The translations under genes and the position numbers were made by a program. From positions 3,906,001 to 3,970,000 of the forward strand of contig NZ_CP080647.1 of NCBI RefSeq assembly GCF_019599145.1: a DNA stretch of 64,000 nucleotides. The letters run 5' to 3'. The DNA is from Streptomyces akebiae. GTDB lineage: Bacteria; Actinomycetota; Actinomycetes; Streptomycetales; Streptomycetaceae. The notes beneath the pieces are model-generated. The model saw nothing but the letters and a program-made list of their open reading frames with translations. It was not told the DNA's origin and searched no databases. Of the stretch, positions 52,098 through 61,878 are shown one piece after another (the stretch's first letter is position 1; each line of letters starts with the position of its first letter).

Positions 52098-53954
52098 TTA
52101 GTGACGAACGAACGTGTCGACCGCCACGTCGAAGTACTCCTTCGCCTCGCTCACCCTTCCGACCGGCGCCGACACCCACACGTCGTACAGCCGCCCGTCC
52201 CGCTCCCAGCAGAGGTCGTACGTGTGCCGGGGTCCCTCCGCCGCGCTGAAACCGTCCCAGGTGAACTCCCAGAGCGCGGCCGTCCGCCCGTCGTGCGTGG
52301 TCTCGGTGACCCTGCCGTCGCGGTAACCGGGGTTCGTGGAGGGCCCCTTCGCGTGGGCGCGCCGCATCACCCCGGCCGGCCCGCCCTCCTCCGGCTCTCC
52401 GACCTTGACTCCGATCCGGATCACCTGCCCCGGCGACATGTAGAAGACCCGCTCCCCCTGCGGCCGCCGTGTGAAGTCGTCGGGCACGGCGAGGCTGAAG
52501 CCCCGCTCGTCGTCGGCCAGCCGGTATCCCGAGGGCACGGTCGGCGCGGTGGCCGCCCGTGAGCGCGTCACGGTGGGCGTGGCGTTCCCCGACGTACCGG
52601 AGGCGCCACCGGCCCCGCCGGTCCCACCCGACCCATCGGTCTCGCCCGAGCCCGAGGTGCTCGACTCACCCGACGTGTGCGAGGTGCTCGGCGTGCCGGA
52701 CCGTCCCGACTCGCCCGGCGATCCCGACTGACCCGACTCGCCCGCCGTGCTCGACGCACCCGGCGTCCGCGGTCCCGACGTGCCCGGGGTGCCGCCCTCA
52801 CCGCCCCCCTCCCGCATCAGCAGGGCCGCCGCCGAGACCCCGGCCCCGGCCATCGCCGCCACCAGCGCGGCCGCGACCAGCACGCTCCGGGTGGAGTGCG
52901 GCGGGCGCCGCTGCTCGGGCTGCTCCCGCAACGCCGCGACCCCGGCTCCGCCCGCGTCCGACGGTGACTGTCCGCCCCCGGCCTCCGGCGCGTCCTCGGC
53001 GGCGGCACCGGTGGCCCCGGCGGCGGCCGCGCGCCGCGCGTCCCGTCCCGGACGCGGCACGTCCCGCCGGGTCGGGGTGTAACCGTGCGACGTCCTCGGG
53101 TTCTTCGTCGTCCGCGGCGTCCGGCCGGTCTCCCGGAACGCCCGCAGCAGCCGCTCGGCCTCCTCCGCGTCGAGCCGCCGGTCCGGATCACGCTCCAGCA
53201 GCCCCCGTACGACGGGAAGCAGCGGCGCGGCCTGCGCGGGCGGCCGAATCTCGTCGACGACGACCGCGTGCAGGATCCCGCCCAACGAGTCACGCCGGAA
53301 CGGCGATTCCCCACTGAGCACGGCGCACAGCAGCGCGCCCAGCGACCACAGGTCGGACTCCGGCCCGGTACGGACCCCGGACATCCGCTCCGGGGCGGTG
53401 TACTCGGGCGACCCGACGAAGGACCCGCTCTCGGTGAGCGTGGTCGCACCGGCGACCTGGGCGATGCCGAAGTCGGTGAGGACGACCCGGTCGGTGCCGT
53501 TCTCCACCAGGACGTTCGCCGGCTTGAGGTCGCGGTGCAGGACCCCGGCGTCGTGCGCCCGCCGCAGCGCGCCCAGCAGATCGATCCCGATCCGCGCGGC
53601 CTCCCGCGCGTCGACGGGCCCCCGTTCCTCGATCCGCTCCGCGAGCGAGTCGCCGTCGATCAACTCCATGACGATGTACGGTCGTTCGTCCTGCTCGACG
53701 ACGTCGTGCACGACGATGATGTGGGGGTGGCCGAGCCGGGCGACCGCCCGTGCCTCCCGCAGGGTGCGCTCGCGCCGTTGCCGGGAACGCTCCTCCGGGA
53801 GCGAGTCGTCCAGGGCGAGTTCCTTGACCGCCACCTGCCGGCCGAGGAGCTGGTCGGTGGCCCGCCACACGATCCCCATACCGCCGCGGCCGATCCTGGC
53901 CTCCAGCCGGTACCGCCCGGCTATGACGCGGACGTTCTCCCCCTCGGTCCCCAT
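52098..53954 (-). CDS. Ser/Thr protein kinase (kinase array member 4)
   Basis: 618 residues from ATG 53954 (MGTEGENVRVIAGRYR). Kinase domain about 12-270: IGRGGMG, Lys44, HRD Asp142 (HRDLKPANV), DFG Asp161. A long linker follows, very rich in Ser/Thr/Gly (GTSGPRTPGASSTAGE-like tracts), after one membrane helix (SVLVAAALVAAMAGAGVSAAALL). The extracellular C-terminal domain (PSGYRLADDERGFSLAVPDDF onward) is homologous to those of members 1-3, about 140 residues. This placement of a Gly/Ser linker outside the membrane suggests a flexible stalk. Catalytically competent by sequence. Confidence 0.94.
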   Translation of the reverse strand: MGTEGENVRVIAGRYRLEARIGRGGMGIVWRATDQLLGRQVAVKELALDDSLPEERSRQRRERTLREARAVARLGHPHIIVVHDVVEQDERPYIVMELIDGDSLAERIEERGPVDAREAARIGIDLLGALRRAHDAGVLHRDLKPANVLVENGTDRVVLTDFGIAQVAGATTLTESGSFVGSPEYTAPERMSGVRTGPESDLWSLGALLCAVLSGESPFRRDSLGGILHAVVVDEIRPPAQAAPLLPVVRGLLERDPDRRLDAEEAERLLRAFRETGRTPRTTKNPRTSHGYTPTRRDVPRPGRDARRAAAAGATGAAAEDAPEAGGGQSPSDAGGAGVAALREQPEQRRPPHSTRSVLVAAALVAAMAGAGVSAAALLMREGGGEGGTPGTSGPRTPGASSTAGESGQSGSPGESGRSGTPSTSHTSGESSTSGSGETDGSGGTGGAGGASGTSGNATPTVTRSRAATAPTVPSGYRLADDERGFSLAVPDDFTRRPQGERVFYMSPGQVIRIGVKVGEPEEGGPAGVMRRAHAKGPSTNPGYRDGRVTETTHDGRTAALWEFTWDGFSAAEGPRHTYDLCWERDGRLYDVWVSAPVGRVSEAKEYFDVAVDTFVRH

Positions 53955-54125
53955 ACGCCTCATCATGCCGCACCGGACCCGAACCCTCCGGTGCCGTGCG
54001 ACCGGCTGGCCGACAAGCACCGCACACACGTCTCACGAGCGCCTTGCGAGCGCCTTTCGAGCGCCGTGCGGGCGCCGCGCGGGGAGGCCCACCTCGGATG
54101 TGCCGGCGGGCGTCACCGGCGGGGC

Positions 54126-56042
54126 TCACCGCTCCGCCGGCCTCCAGCTGCGCAGCACCGCGTAGAACCGCTCCTCGGCCGTCTCCCAGTCCGCCGCCGG
54201 TGCGGACATGTAGATCGTGTACTCGACACCGTCCCGGGAGAGGTACATCTGCTCGATCGCCCGGCGCGGCCCCGGGAACTCCGTGCCCTTGGCCGACGCG
54301 GTCCAGGTGAAGTCCCACAGCGCGCCGGGCCGGTCGCGGTAGATGTTCTCCTCCAGGCTCACCCGCTGGTACCGGGAGCGCGTCCGCACCTGCTCCTCCA
54401 GGTCGAGCTGGTGGTGGTACGGGCTGTCGAAGTCCGGCGAGTCGTCCACGGCGACCCGGAGGAAGTGCTCACCGCCGTCGGGCGTGTAGTCGATCTGCGA
54501 GCCCTCCACCTGCCGCTTCCACCCCTTGGGCAACGCGAGGCTGAAACCCTCCGGGTCCTCGACCCGCTCCCACCCCTCGGGCACCCCGTCGGCCGACCGG
54601 TCCCCGTCCTGCGACCCGCCCGACCCGCCCGACCCGTCAGTCCCGTCCGTCCCGGCCGAGGAGGAGCCGCTCCCCGCCCACCACCCGTCCGCGTAGTGCG
54701 CCGCGACGGCCCCACCACCACCGACCAGCACGGCCAGCGCCAGCACGAGCGCGACCGTACGGCCTTGTCGGCGCCGCTTGCCCGTGGACGCGGCGGGCGG
54801 CACAGCGGAGCCCGGCGGATAGGCCCCGGCCCCCGGAGCGCCCGGCGTCCCCGAACCACCGAAGCCACCGGACCCGTCGCCCCAGCCGACAACGGCACCG
54901 GTGGAGTACTCCGCCCCCTGCGCCCCGCTCCCGTAGGCACCCGACGCGACCTCTACGCCGTAGGGCCGTGCCCCCGCCACGCCGACGCCCGCGCCTCCGT
55001 GAACTTGCTGAATTCCCTGAACTCCCTGAGCTCCTTGTCCACCGCGCACGTCCTGCGCGCCCTGCTCACCGGGTGTGCCGTATGTGCCGCCGTGTGCGCC
55101 TACCCCACCCGCACCATTCGTTCCGCCGGCACCGTCCGAGCCACCCGAGCCAGCCGACCCGGCCCCCGCGCTCCCCAACTGCTCCCGAGTCGCCAGATAC
55201 GCCTGTGCCTCCCGGGGCCGCCGCCCCTCCGCCGCCTCGGCAAGCATCTGCTCGGCCTCGTCGGAGCCGGGCCGTACGGCGGGGTCCTTGCACAGCAGCG
55301 CGGCGATGACGGGCCCCAACGCCCCGGCGTCCGCCGGTTCCGCGGCCTCCTCGCTCACCACGGCCTGCATGGTGGTGAGCGGAGTGGTGCGCCGGAACGG
55401 CGACTTGCCCGCCACCGCCGTGTACAGGGTGGCGCCCAGGGACCACAGGTCGGAGGCGGGCCCGGGCTCTTGCCCGCGCACCCGCTCGGGGGCGATGTAG
55501 TCGACGGAACCGACGATCTCGCCGGTGCGAGTGATGGTCGTGTCGCCCTCGACCTGCGCGATACCGAAGTCGGTCAGCATGACCCGGCCGTCCTCGGCGA
55601 GCAGCACGTTCCCCGGCTTCACGTCACGGTGCAGGACACCGGCCCGGTGGGCGGCCCGCAGCGCGCGCAGCACCCACACGCCGATCCGCGCCGTCTCGCG
55701 CGCCTCCAGCCGCCCCCGGTCCCGCACGGCGTCGGCCAGCGAGACGCCCTCGACCAACTCCATGACGATCCACGGGCGGTTGTCGTGCTCCAGCACGTCG
55801 TGCACGGTGACGACGGCCGAGTGGTTGATCCGCGCGGCCGCGCGCGCCTCGGCCCGGGTCCGCCGCAACAGGATGGCCTGCTCGTTCTCCGAGACGTAGA
55901 GCGCGGCCGTCAACTCCTTGACCGCGACCGCCCGGTGCAGCACCTCATCGTGCGCACGCCAGACCCGTCCCATGCCACCGCTGCCGATCGTGTCGACCAG
56001 TCGGTAGCGCTCCGCGAGGAGCTGGCCCTGCATCTGATTCAC
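54126..56042 (-). CDS. Ser/Thr protein kinase (kinase array member 3)
   Basis: 638 residues from GTG 56042 (VNQMQGQLLAERYR), with GCGGGG upstream; ATG 56033 is possible. Kinase domain about 11-270: IGSGGMG, Lys42, HRD Asp140, DFG Asp158. A cytosolic linker of about 150 residues is rich in Gly/Ala with GAQGVQGIQ-like repeats. A membrane helix (VALVLALAVLVGGGGAVAAHY) and the extracellular sensor-like domain follow (PEGWERVEDPEGFSLALPKGW). Catalytic residues complete. Confidence 0.94.
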   Translation of the reverse strand: MNQMQGQLLAERYRLVDTIGSGGMGRVWRAHDEVLHRAVAVKELTAALYVSENEQAILLRRTRAEARAAARINHSAVVTVHDVLEHDNRPWIVMELVEGVSLADAVRDRGRLEARETARIGVWVLRALRAAHRAGVLHRDVKPGNVLLAEDGRVMLTDFGIAQVEGDTTITRTGEIVGSVDYIAPERVRGQEPGPASDLWSLGATLYTAVAGKSPFRRTTPLTTMQAVVSEEAAEPADAGALGPVIAALLCKDPAVRPGSDEAEQMLAEAAEGRRPREAQAYLATREQLGSAGAGSAGSGGSDGAGGTNGAGGVGAHGGTYGTPGEQGAQDVRGGQGAQGVQGIQQVHGGAGVGVAGARPYGVEVASGAYGSGAQGAEYSTGAVVGWGDGSGGFGGSGTPGAPGAGAYPPGSAVPPAASTGKRRRQGRTVALVLALAVLVGGGGAVAAHYADGWWAGSGSSSAGTDGTDGSGGSGGSQDGDRSADGVPEGWERVEDPEGFSLALPKGWKRQVEGSQIDYTPDGGEHFLRVAVDDSPDFDSPYHHQLDLEEQVRTRSRYQRVSLEENIYRDRPGALWDFTWTASAKGTEFPGPRRAIEQMYLSRDGVEYTIYMSAPAADWETAEERFYAVLRSWRPAER

Positions 56043-56213
56043 GTTGCCCCGCAATGTTCTTGACAGGGTCACAGTAGGGAGCGGCCCACAGCCCGGGGAA
56101 CCGGGCTGGCCGCACAGAGACCGCACTGTGACGGTTCTCGCTTCCGCGACCGGAGCACAACCTTCCGCCGCCGGGCCGAACAGCCACCGAACCACCGCCG
56201 CCCGACCTGCGGC

Positions 56214-58961
56214 TCAGCCGGTCGCCTTGTACGTGGCCGCCGCCTGCTCGTACAGCCGGGTGACCTCGTCCCGCTCCGCCTCCGGCCCGCGCACCTGCAC
56301 CACGTGGTACCGCCCGTCGAGGAGGATCACCAGGTTCCGTACGAAGACGCCGCGCCCCTCGGAGTCCTGCCAGGTGAACTGCCCCTCGGCCGAGGTCACC
56401 CCGCCCACCTCGATCAGCCGCATGCCCGTGGAGGTGGCCCAGGACGAGTCGCGGAAGGGCTGCAACTCGCGCTCGTCCTCCCGCTGGTACTTCAGCGGAT
56501 CGCTGCCGTACGTCGCCGTGCTGTCCCGCCCGGGGACGAGGATCAGCTCGAAGCCGCCCTGGGAGTAGACGATCTGACCGCGCCCGTTCCTGCCGCTGCG
56601 GTCCCAGCCGGTGGCGACGGCGACCTGGAACCCCTCGGGGTCCTTGCGCAGGGTGAAACCCTGGGCCACCTCGGGATCGCCGGTCTGCGTCTGCGTGGAC
56701 CCGGACGACCCCGACGGCGAGGGGCTCGCGCCGCTCTGGTCCTCCTCGCCACCGTCGGGCGAGTTCGAGTTCTGGCCGGGCCGGGAGTCGCCGCTCGCCT
56801 CCGGCGCCGGACTCGGCTGCCCGACACTGTCCGTACGGCTGCCGGTGTCACCGCCCTCACTGCTCGGTGCGGCCTTCGGCATGAACACCATGGCGTACGT
56901 GATGGCGGCGGCCAGCGCGAGCAGGATCAGCAGGAGCAGGTTCCGGCCCAGCTTGCGGGGCTGGGGCCGCCTGTCCTGCCGGGTGCGCTTGTGGCGGGCG
57001 TGCGCGCTGGTCGCGGGCAGCCCGGCCCGTCGCCTGCGGACGAGTTCGCCCCGCCGCCGTACGATCGGCAGCCGGCTCGCGTCGACGGGTGGCGCGGGCA
57101 CGACGTGCGTCCCGGCCTCGGGTTCGGGCGCGGACCGCACCAGGGAGCGCAGCCAGCCGCGCAGTTCCTCGAAGTCCAGCCGCTCGGTGGGATCCTGACG
57201 CAGCAGCGACTCCACGACCGGCCGCAGCGGCCCGCACTCCTCGGCGAACGCGGGCGGCTCCGCGCACACCATCTGCACCAGCTCGGCGGTGTTCTCCTCC
57301 GGGTACGGCGCATGCCCCTGCACCGCCCTGAACAGCAGCGCTCCGAGCGCCCAGAGATCCGTTGCCGGTCCGATCGGCGCGGCCAACTGCCAGTTCTCGT
57401 GCACCGGTCCGGCCTGCTCCGGCGCCCATCGCTCCGTGACCGGCCCCACCACGGCCATCCGTGCCTGCCGGGCGCGCTCGGCCGCGAGCGCGGTGGCGGG
57501 CCCCCTCCGAGGAGCGGCCCCTGCGCCCGCGCCGTCCCAGGGGACGGCGTCCGTCACACCGGCGGGGACGGAGGCGTCGGGCGCGGCGTCGGCGTACGCG
57601 CCGCCGCGCGTCCGGCCGCCGTACGACGCGTCGCCGGGCCCTCCGCCGCCACGGGCGCCGGGGGCACCGTGGACACCGAGGGCGCCACTGTCGGTCGTAC
57701 TGTCGTCGCTCGCGCCGGGGGTGGCCGTTCCCCCGCGCGGCAGGGCTCCGTGCCAGGCGCTCGTGGCGCCGCCGTTCGCGAGGACACCGTAGGGGTCGGC
57801 GATCTGGTGGAGCGGCACCGGGCGCGTCGCCGCACCGGATGTCGGGCCGCTGTCCCGTCCTGTCCCCGGCGTCGCGTCCTGCGGCGCCGGCCGCTGGGCG
57901 GGCAACCCCGTGCCCGGCCCTCCGTGTTGGTCGTCCTGCACGCGGGCCGCGGCCCGCGCACCCGCCCGGTACGCCGCGATGGCACCCGCTCGCGCCGCGC
58001 GAGCGTCCCCGCCGGCCTCCAGCGCGCGCTGTCCCCCGGAGGGATCGGCCCCCGGAGCCGCACTCCCTGCCCGCGCCTCTATCGCGGCCCGCCGAGCGGC
58101 CTCGGGATCCTCGACCGCGCCACCGGGCCCACCACCGCGGGCCCCGCCGAACGTACCGCCGCCTCCGGGCAGCGCACCGCCGCGGGCGCCGGGCACACCG
58201 CCGAGCGGCGCCTGGTCACGCCGAGCGTCCCGCATCCCGGCGGGCGGCACCGGGACCTGCCGTGCGCCCTGGCCTCCGCCCGGCCCCGCGGCAGACGCCG
58301 TCGCGCCACCGCCGGGTGCCGCGGGCGGCCTGTCCTCGAACTCCCGCGCGGGCACCGGGTCGTACCCGCACAGCGCCTCTTCCGCCGCCCCGGCGGCCAG
58401 CCCGGTCAACATCACCCGGCCGTCGTCGCAGACCAGCACCGTGCGGGCGGTGATGTTCCGGTGCACCCAGCCGTGCGCGTGCAGCGCGCGCAGCGCGGTG
58501 AGCACGTCGGAGGCGACCTCCGCCGCGCGGTACGGCGTCAGCGGCTGCTCGGCGAGCAGCGCCTCCAGCGTCCGGGCGGACACCAGTTCGCTCACTATCC
58601 ACAACGAGCCGCCTTCGGCGAACACGTCGAAGACCTGGTCGAGCCGGGGGTGGTCGGGGATCTGCGCGGCGGCCTGTGCCGCTTCGATGGCCCGCCGTAC
58701 GGCGGGGTCGGCGGACCCGCGCGTGGTCCGGGCCGCACCGCGGCGCGCCCCGGCGTCCCGCGCGACGTACCCCTCGGGCAGACCGTCCGAGTCGAGCACC
58801 TCCGCCTCGACCACCTCGGGCAGCGGCACCTGCCGTACCAGGACTTCCTGACCGCTGTAGGTGTCGAAGGCCCGTATCTCGGCGGCGGGTTCGTACTCGT
58901 CGGAGGGCGGCAGCGGCAGGCGATAGCGGTCGGCGAGCACTCGCCCCGCGTATTCGTCCAC
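56214..58961 (-). CDS. Predicted pseudokinase with an interrupted kinase fold (kinase array member 2)
   Basis: 915 residues. The kinase-like fold is degenerate at every catalytic site: no Gly loop after LADRYRLPLP; Arg43 in place of the ATP-binding Lys (VLVRQV); HRN at 167-169 instead of HRD; and TGL at 186-188 instead of DFG. A disordered insertion of about 290 residues (Gly/Ala/Pro/Arg-rich, roughly 205-500) splits the C-lobe, which resumes at WAPEQAGPVHENWQL and PATDLWALGALLFRAVQG. A helix (NLLLLILLALAAAITYAMVFM) and the extracellular domain shared with its neighbours follow (DPEGFQVAVATGWDRSG). It probably acts as a scaffold or allosteric partner of an adjacent kinase. Confidence 0.9.
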   Translation of the reverse strand: MDEYAGRVLADRYRLPLPPSDEYEPAAEIRAFDTYSGQEVLVRQVPLPEVVEAEVLDSDGLPEGYVARDAGARRGAARTTRGSADPAVRRAIEAAQAAAQIPDHPRLDQVFDVFAEGGSLWIVSELVSARTLEALLAEQPLTPYRAAEVASDVLTALRALHAHGWVHRNITARTVLVCDDGRVMLTGLAAGAAEEALCGYDPVPAREFEDRPPAAPGGGATASAAGPGGGQGARQVPVPPAGMRDARRDQAPLGGVPGARGGALPGGGGTFGGARGGGPGGAVEDPEAARRAAIEARAGSAAPGADPSGGQRALEAGGDARAARAGAIAAYRAGARAAARVQDDQHGGPGTGLPAQRPAPQDATPGTGRDSGPTSGAATRPVPLHQIADPYGVLANGGATSAWHGALPRGGTATPGASDDSTTDSGALGVHGAPGARGGGGPGDASYGGRTRGGAYADAAPDASVPAGVTDAVPWDGAGAGAAPRRGPATALAAERARQARMAVVGPVTERWAPEQAGPVHENWQLAAPIGPATDLWALGALLFRAVQGHAPYPEENTAELVQMVCAEPPAFAEECGPLRPVVESLLRQDPTERLDFEELRGWLRSLVRSAPEPEAGTHVVPAPPVDASRLPIVRRRGELVRRRRAGLPATSAHARHKRTRQDRRPQPRKLGRNLLLLILLALAAAITYAMVFMPKAAPSSEGGDTGSRTDSVGQPSPAPEASGDSRPGQNSNSPDGGEEDQSGASPSPSGSSGSTQTQTGDPEVAQGFTLRKDPEGFQVAVATGWDRSGRNGRGQIVYSQGGFELILVPGRDSTATYGSDPLKYQREDERELQPFRDSSWATSTGMRLIEVGGVTSAEGQFTWQDSEGRGVFVRNLVILLDGRYHVVQVRGPEAERDEVTRLYEQAAATYKATG

Positions 58962-59380
58962 AATGCCCTCCCCCGGCCGCCCGGTTGGTCAATTCCGCTC
59001 GCCCAGCGACCCGTTCCGTTCTGGATGCGTACGTCCGCAGCCCTTCACGATACGTGCCGGAGGCAACTCTCATTGACTCGATGCGATATCTCGTTCGTCT
59101 CGAATGCGCTCGAACGCATCCGATCTTCCCCGGAACACCCGCCCCCGAACTCACCCGGCGGGCACAACTCCCGCAGCCGAGCTCACAGGGAAGCGACTCG
59201 CCCCCGCCCACGCACCCGCACGCCCCCGTACGGCACTCCGAACCGAGGCACGGGCCCGCACAGAGCCACTGCCCCTAACGCACCGGCGCACAACACCCCG
59301 CCGCACGCGCCCCTGCGCACACCGTCACGGGCGGAGCCGCGACCGGGGCGGGCGGTGCCGAGAGCGCAGCGCCCGGCACC
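58962..59380. other. Intergenic region within the kinase array
   Basis: 419 bp without a gene. It includes ATGCG-N6-CGCAT (59104-59119) and nearby GATGCG, plus AT-richer sequence around 59070-59110, likely the promoter of the pseudokinase gene. Confidence 0.5.
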
Positions 59381-61564
59381 TCACGACTTCGGCTCGAACG
59401 TCTTCGTGAACGTCCGCCATGTGTCCTTGCGCAGCGCACCGCTCCACTTCGCGGCCTTCGCGGTGTACATCAGCGCGTATCCCTGCCGCGAGTCGACGAC
59501 GAACCCGCGGTCGATCGACCGGTTCTTCGTGCCGCTCTCCACGTAGGTGAACTCCCAGTCGGCCGCGTTCCAGCCCCGGTAGTCCACCGCCTCTATTCGG
59601 ATCCGCTTGTACTGCGAACGCGTCATGAAGCGTTCCTGGTTCTTCCAGTCCGCGACCGGGTCGCTCTTCGGCGTGGTCGTCCACCCGACGAGCAGCCGCT
59701 GGCCGTCGGGGCCGGAGAACCGGGCTCCCGCGGCGTCCGTGGACTGGTACTTCCATCCGTCGGGCAGCCCGATCGAGAACCCCTGCGCGCTCTTGTACGT
59801 CTCGGTCGCGATGTCCCCCGAGCCGGAGTCGTCGCCGTTCACCGACCCCTTCGACCCGCCCGAAGGACTCGGCGAACCCCCGGCGCCGCTCGAACCGGCG
59901 GCCTCCTCCGTCGTCTCCCCGTCCGGGCTGGGGTCGGACCCCTTGTTCTCGTCGGCGCCCTCGTCCGTGTTCTTGTCCGCGTCCTTGCTGTCGGCGTCGC
60001 TCCCCGACGCCGTCCCGCTGGACGCGGCCGCCTTGGTGTCGGCCCCCTTGCTGCCGGTCGAACTGCCGTCGTCACCACCGAGGGTGAGCGCCAGGACGGT
60101 CCCGAGGACGGCCAGGACGACGGCCACCGCGATGACGGCCAGCGTCCGCCGTGAGACCACGTCCGTGATCGGCGCCCTGGGGACCGGCCGCGGCGGCAGA
60201 TCCGGCGGCACCATCTCGGGCCACCCCGAAGTCCGCCCCGCCGAAACGGAGTTCCCCGGGCCCGCGCCCTGACCGGCACCCGCGGCACGCGGTCCGGGCA
60301 CCCCGGAGGCCGGCTTGCCCGCCGCCTGCGCGGCGCCCCCGCCGGAAGCCTTGGCGCTGTCGGCACCGGACGACACCCCGACCGAAGCGGACCGCGTCGT
60401 CACGGCCGCCGGAGTCGAGGCCGCGGACTTCGCACCGGCCCCACCGGAAACCGCGCCTGCGGCACCGCCCGAAGCCCCGGACGCACCCCGCGCGGTACCG
60501 GCGCCGGTACCGGCAGCCGCCCCGGCCGCGGCCCCGGCCGGCCCCTTCCGCATGGACCACCGTGGCGCGCGAGCCCGCTCGCCACCGCCGTTCTTGGCCC
60601 CGGACCCGGCCCCACCGCCACCGGAACCGCCCTTCTTCGAACGCTCCTCAGGCACCGGCGGCAACGGCACGACCCGCGTCGCGTCCGCCGGCTCGACGTC
60701 CTTCGGATCGGGCGCGTGGATCACCCTGTTGAGCATGGCCCGTGCGCCGGCGTCGTCGAGGCGCCGCTCGGGGTCCTTGGTGAGCAGACCGAAGATGACG
60801 TCCTTCAGGGCCCCGGCGCGCTTCGGCTGCGGCACGGGTTCGGTCATCACCGCGGTCAGCGTCGCTATGGCCGAACCCTTGTCGTAGGGCGGCACCCCCT
60901 CGACCGCCGCGTAGAGCAGACCGCCGAGCGACCACAGGTCGGCGGCGGGCCCGGGCTTGTGCCCGCGCGCCCGCTCCGGCGAGATGTACGAGGGAGCGCC
61001 CACGAGCATGCCGGTCGAGGTGATGGAGGGGTCACCCTCGACCTGTGCGATACCGAAGTCGGTGAGGACGACCCGCCCGTCGTGCTTGTCGATGAGCACG
61101 TTCGACGGCTTCACGTCCCGGTGCAGGATGCCCTCGCGGTGCGCGGCGCGCAGCACGTCGAGGATGGCGAGCCCCACCTCGGCGGCCCGCCTCGGTTCGA
61201 GGACGCCGTCCTCACGGATGACCTCGGCGAGCGACTTGCCCTCGACGAGCTCCATCACGATCCACGGCCGGTCGTCCTCGTGGACGACGTCGAACACCGT
61301 CACCGCGGCGTTGTTGCGGATCCGCGCGATCGCCTTGGCCTCGCGCAACGTGCGCGTGATCAGCCGCCGTTTCTCGTCCTCGTCGATGCTCGACGGGAAC
61401 CTCAGCTCCTTGACGGCGACCGTACGGCCCAACGTCTCGTCCATGGCACGCCACACCGTGCCCATGCCGCCGCGACCGAGCACCCCTCCCAGCCGGTACC
61501 GCCCGGCGAGGAGACGTGCGTCCTTGTCCTGACGGGATTCCCCAGCCCGCTCCGCCTCCGACAT
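59381..61564 (-). CDS. Ser/Thr protein kinase (kinase array member 1)
   Basis: 727 residues from ATG 61564 (MSEAERAGESRQ), with GAGGGGA upstream. Kinase domain about 22-290: LGRGGMG, Lys52, HRD Asp150, DFG Asp169, PSYISPER. A cytosolic Ala/Gly/Ser linker of about 200 residues (GAAAGAAAGTGAGTARG) is followed by a membrane helix (TLAVIAVAVVLAVLGTVLALTLGG), a Ser/Asp/Gly stalk and the shared extracellular domain (AQGFSIGLPDGWKYQS). Catalytic residues complete. First of the run, 0.3 kb from glpD. Confidence 0.94.
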   Translation of the reverse strand: MSEAERAGESRQDKDARLLAGRYRLGGVLGRGGMGTVWRAMDETLGRTVAVKELRFPSSIDEDEKRRLITRTLREAKAIARIRNNAAVTVFDVVHEDDRPWIVMELVEGKSLAEVIREDGVLEPRRAAEVGLAILDVLRAAHREGILHRDVKPSNVLIDKHDGRVVLTDFGIAQVEGDPSITSTGMLVGAPSYISPERARGHKPGPAADLWSLGGLLYAAVEGVPPYDKGSAIATLTAVMTEPVPQPKRAGALKDVIFGLLTKDPERRLDDAGARAMLNRVIHAPDPKDVEPADATRVVPLPPVPEERSKKGGSGGGGAGSGAKNGGGERARAPRWSMRKGPAGAAAGAAAGTGAGTARGASGASGGAAGAVSGGAGAKSAASTPAAVTTRSASVGVSSGADSAKASGGGAAQAAGKPASGVPGPRAAGAGQGAGPGNSVSAGRTSGWPEMVPPDLPPRPVPRAPITDVVSRRTLAVIAVAVVLAVLGTVLALTLGGDDGSSTGSKGADTKAAASSGTASGSDADSKDADKNTDEGADENKGSDPSPDGETTEEAAGSSGAGGSPSPSGGSKGSVNGDDSGSGDIATETYKSAQGFSIGLPDGWKYQSTDAAGARFSGPDGQRLLVGWTTTPKSDPVADWKNQERFMTRSQYKRIRIEAVDYRGWNAADWEFTYVESGTKNRSIDRGFVVDSRQGYALMYTAKAAKWSGALRKDTWRTFTKTFEPKS

Positions 61565-61738
61565 GCGTCCCCTCATACAACCCGCCCTGACAGAGCCTCC
61601 ATTGTCACCCACCCGCCAACCGCCCCACGCCCTGGGCCCCCCTCAACCAGCCACCCGGTCTCCAAGCCCCTCACCGCGCCCACCCACACTTCACAGCCGG
61701 TGCCCGATTTCTGAGGGACCCCCAGAAGCAGGCCCGCC

Positions 61739-61769
61739 CCCTCAGCCCCGTCCGGCGCTCAGGACGAGC
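61739..61769. repeat. Streptomyces-type interspersed repeat, family 3
   Basis: CCTCAGCCCCGTCCGGCGCT followed by CAGGACGAGCC is, from memory, a form of the TCAGCCCGTCCGGCG...GAGGACGAG motif found between many Streptomyces genes. Single copy in this window. Confidence 0.5.
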
Positions 61770-61790
61770 CCGAAGAGCGGCAGGGCGATC

Positions 61791-61805
61791 GGGGCCCGCG
61801 GCCCC
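61791..61805 (-). terminator. Possible glpD terminator hairpin
   Basis: GGGGCC-CGC-GGCCCC, 73 bp past the glpD stop; short and without a T-tract. Confidence 0.3.
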
Positions 61806-61878
61806 CGGGAACGGCCGGGCGCCGCGGAGGAGCAGCGCCCTCGGGAGGGACGGTCAAGGACGGCGGGGGCGGCCCGAA

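Larger units (their letters stand above)
61565..61878. other. Intergenic region between glpD and the kinase array
   Basis: No gene is seen. It holds the promoter of kinase member 1, repeat family 3 and a hairpin downstream of glpD. Confidence 0.55.

Noticed and set aside
59104..59119. ATGCG-N6-CGCAT as an operator of the pseudokinase gene
   Set aside because: Arms of only 5 bp, far from the start and with no clear promoter around them; too weak to list as a site.
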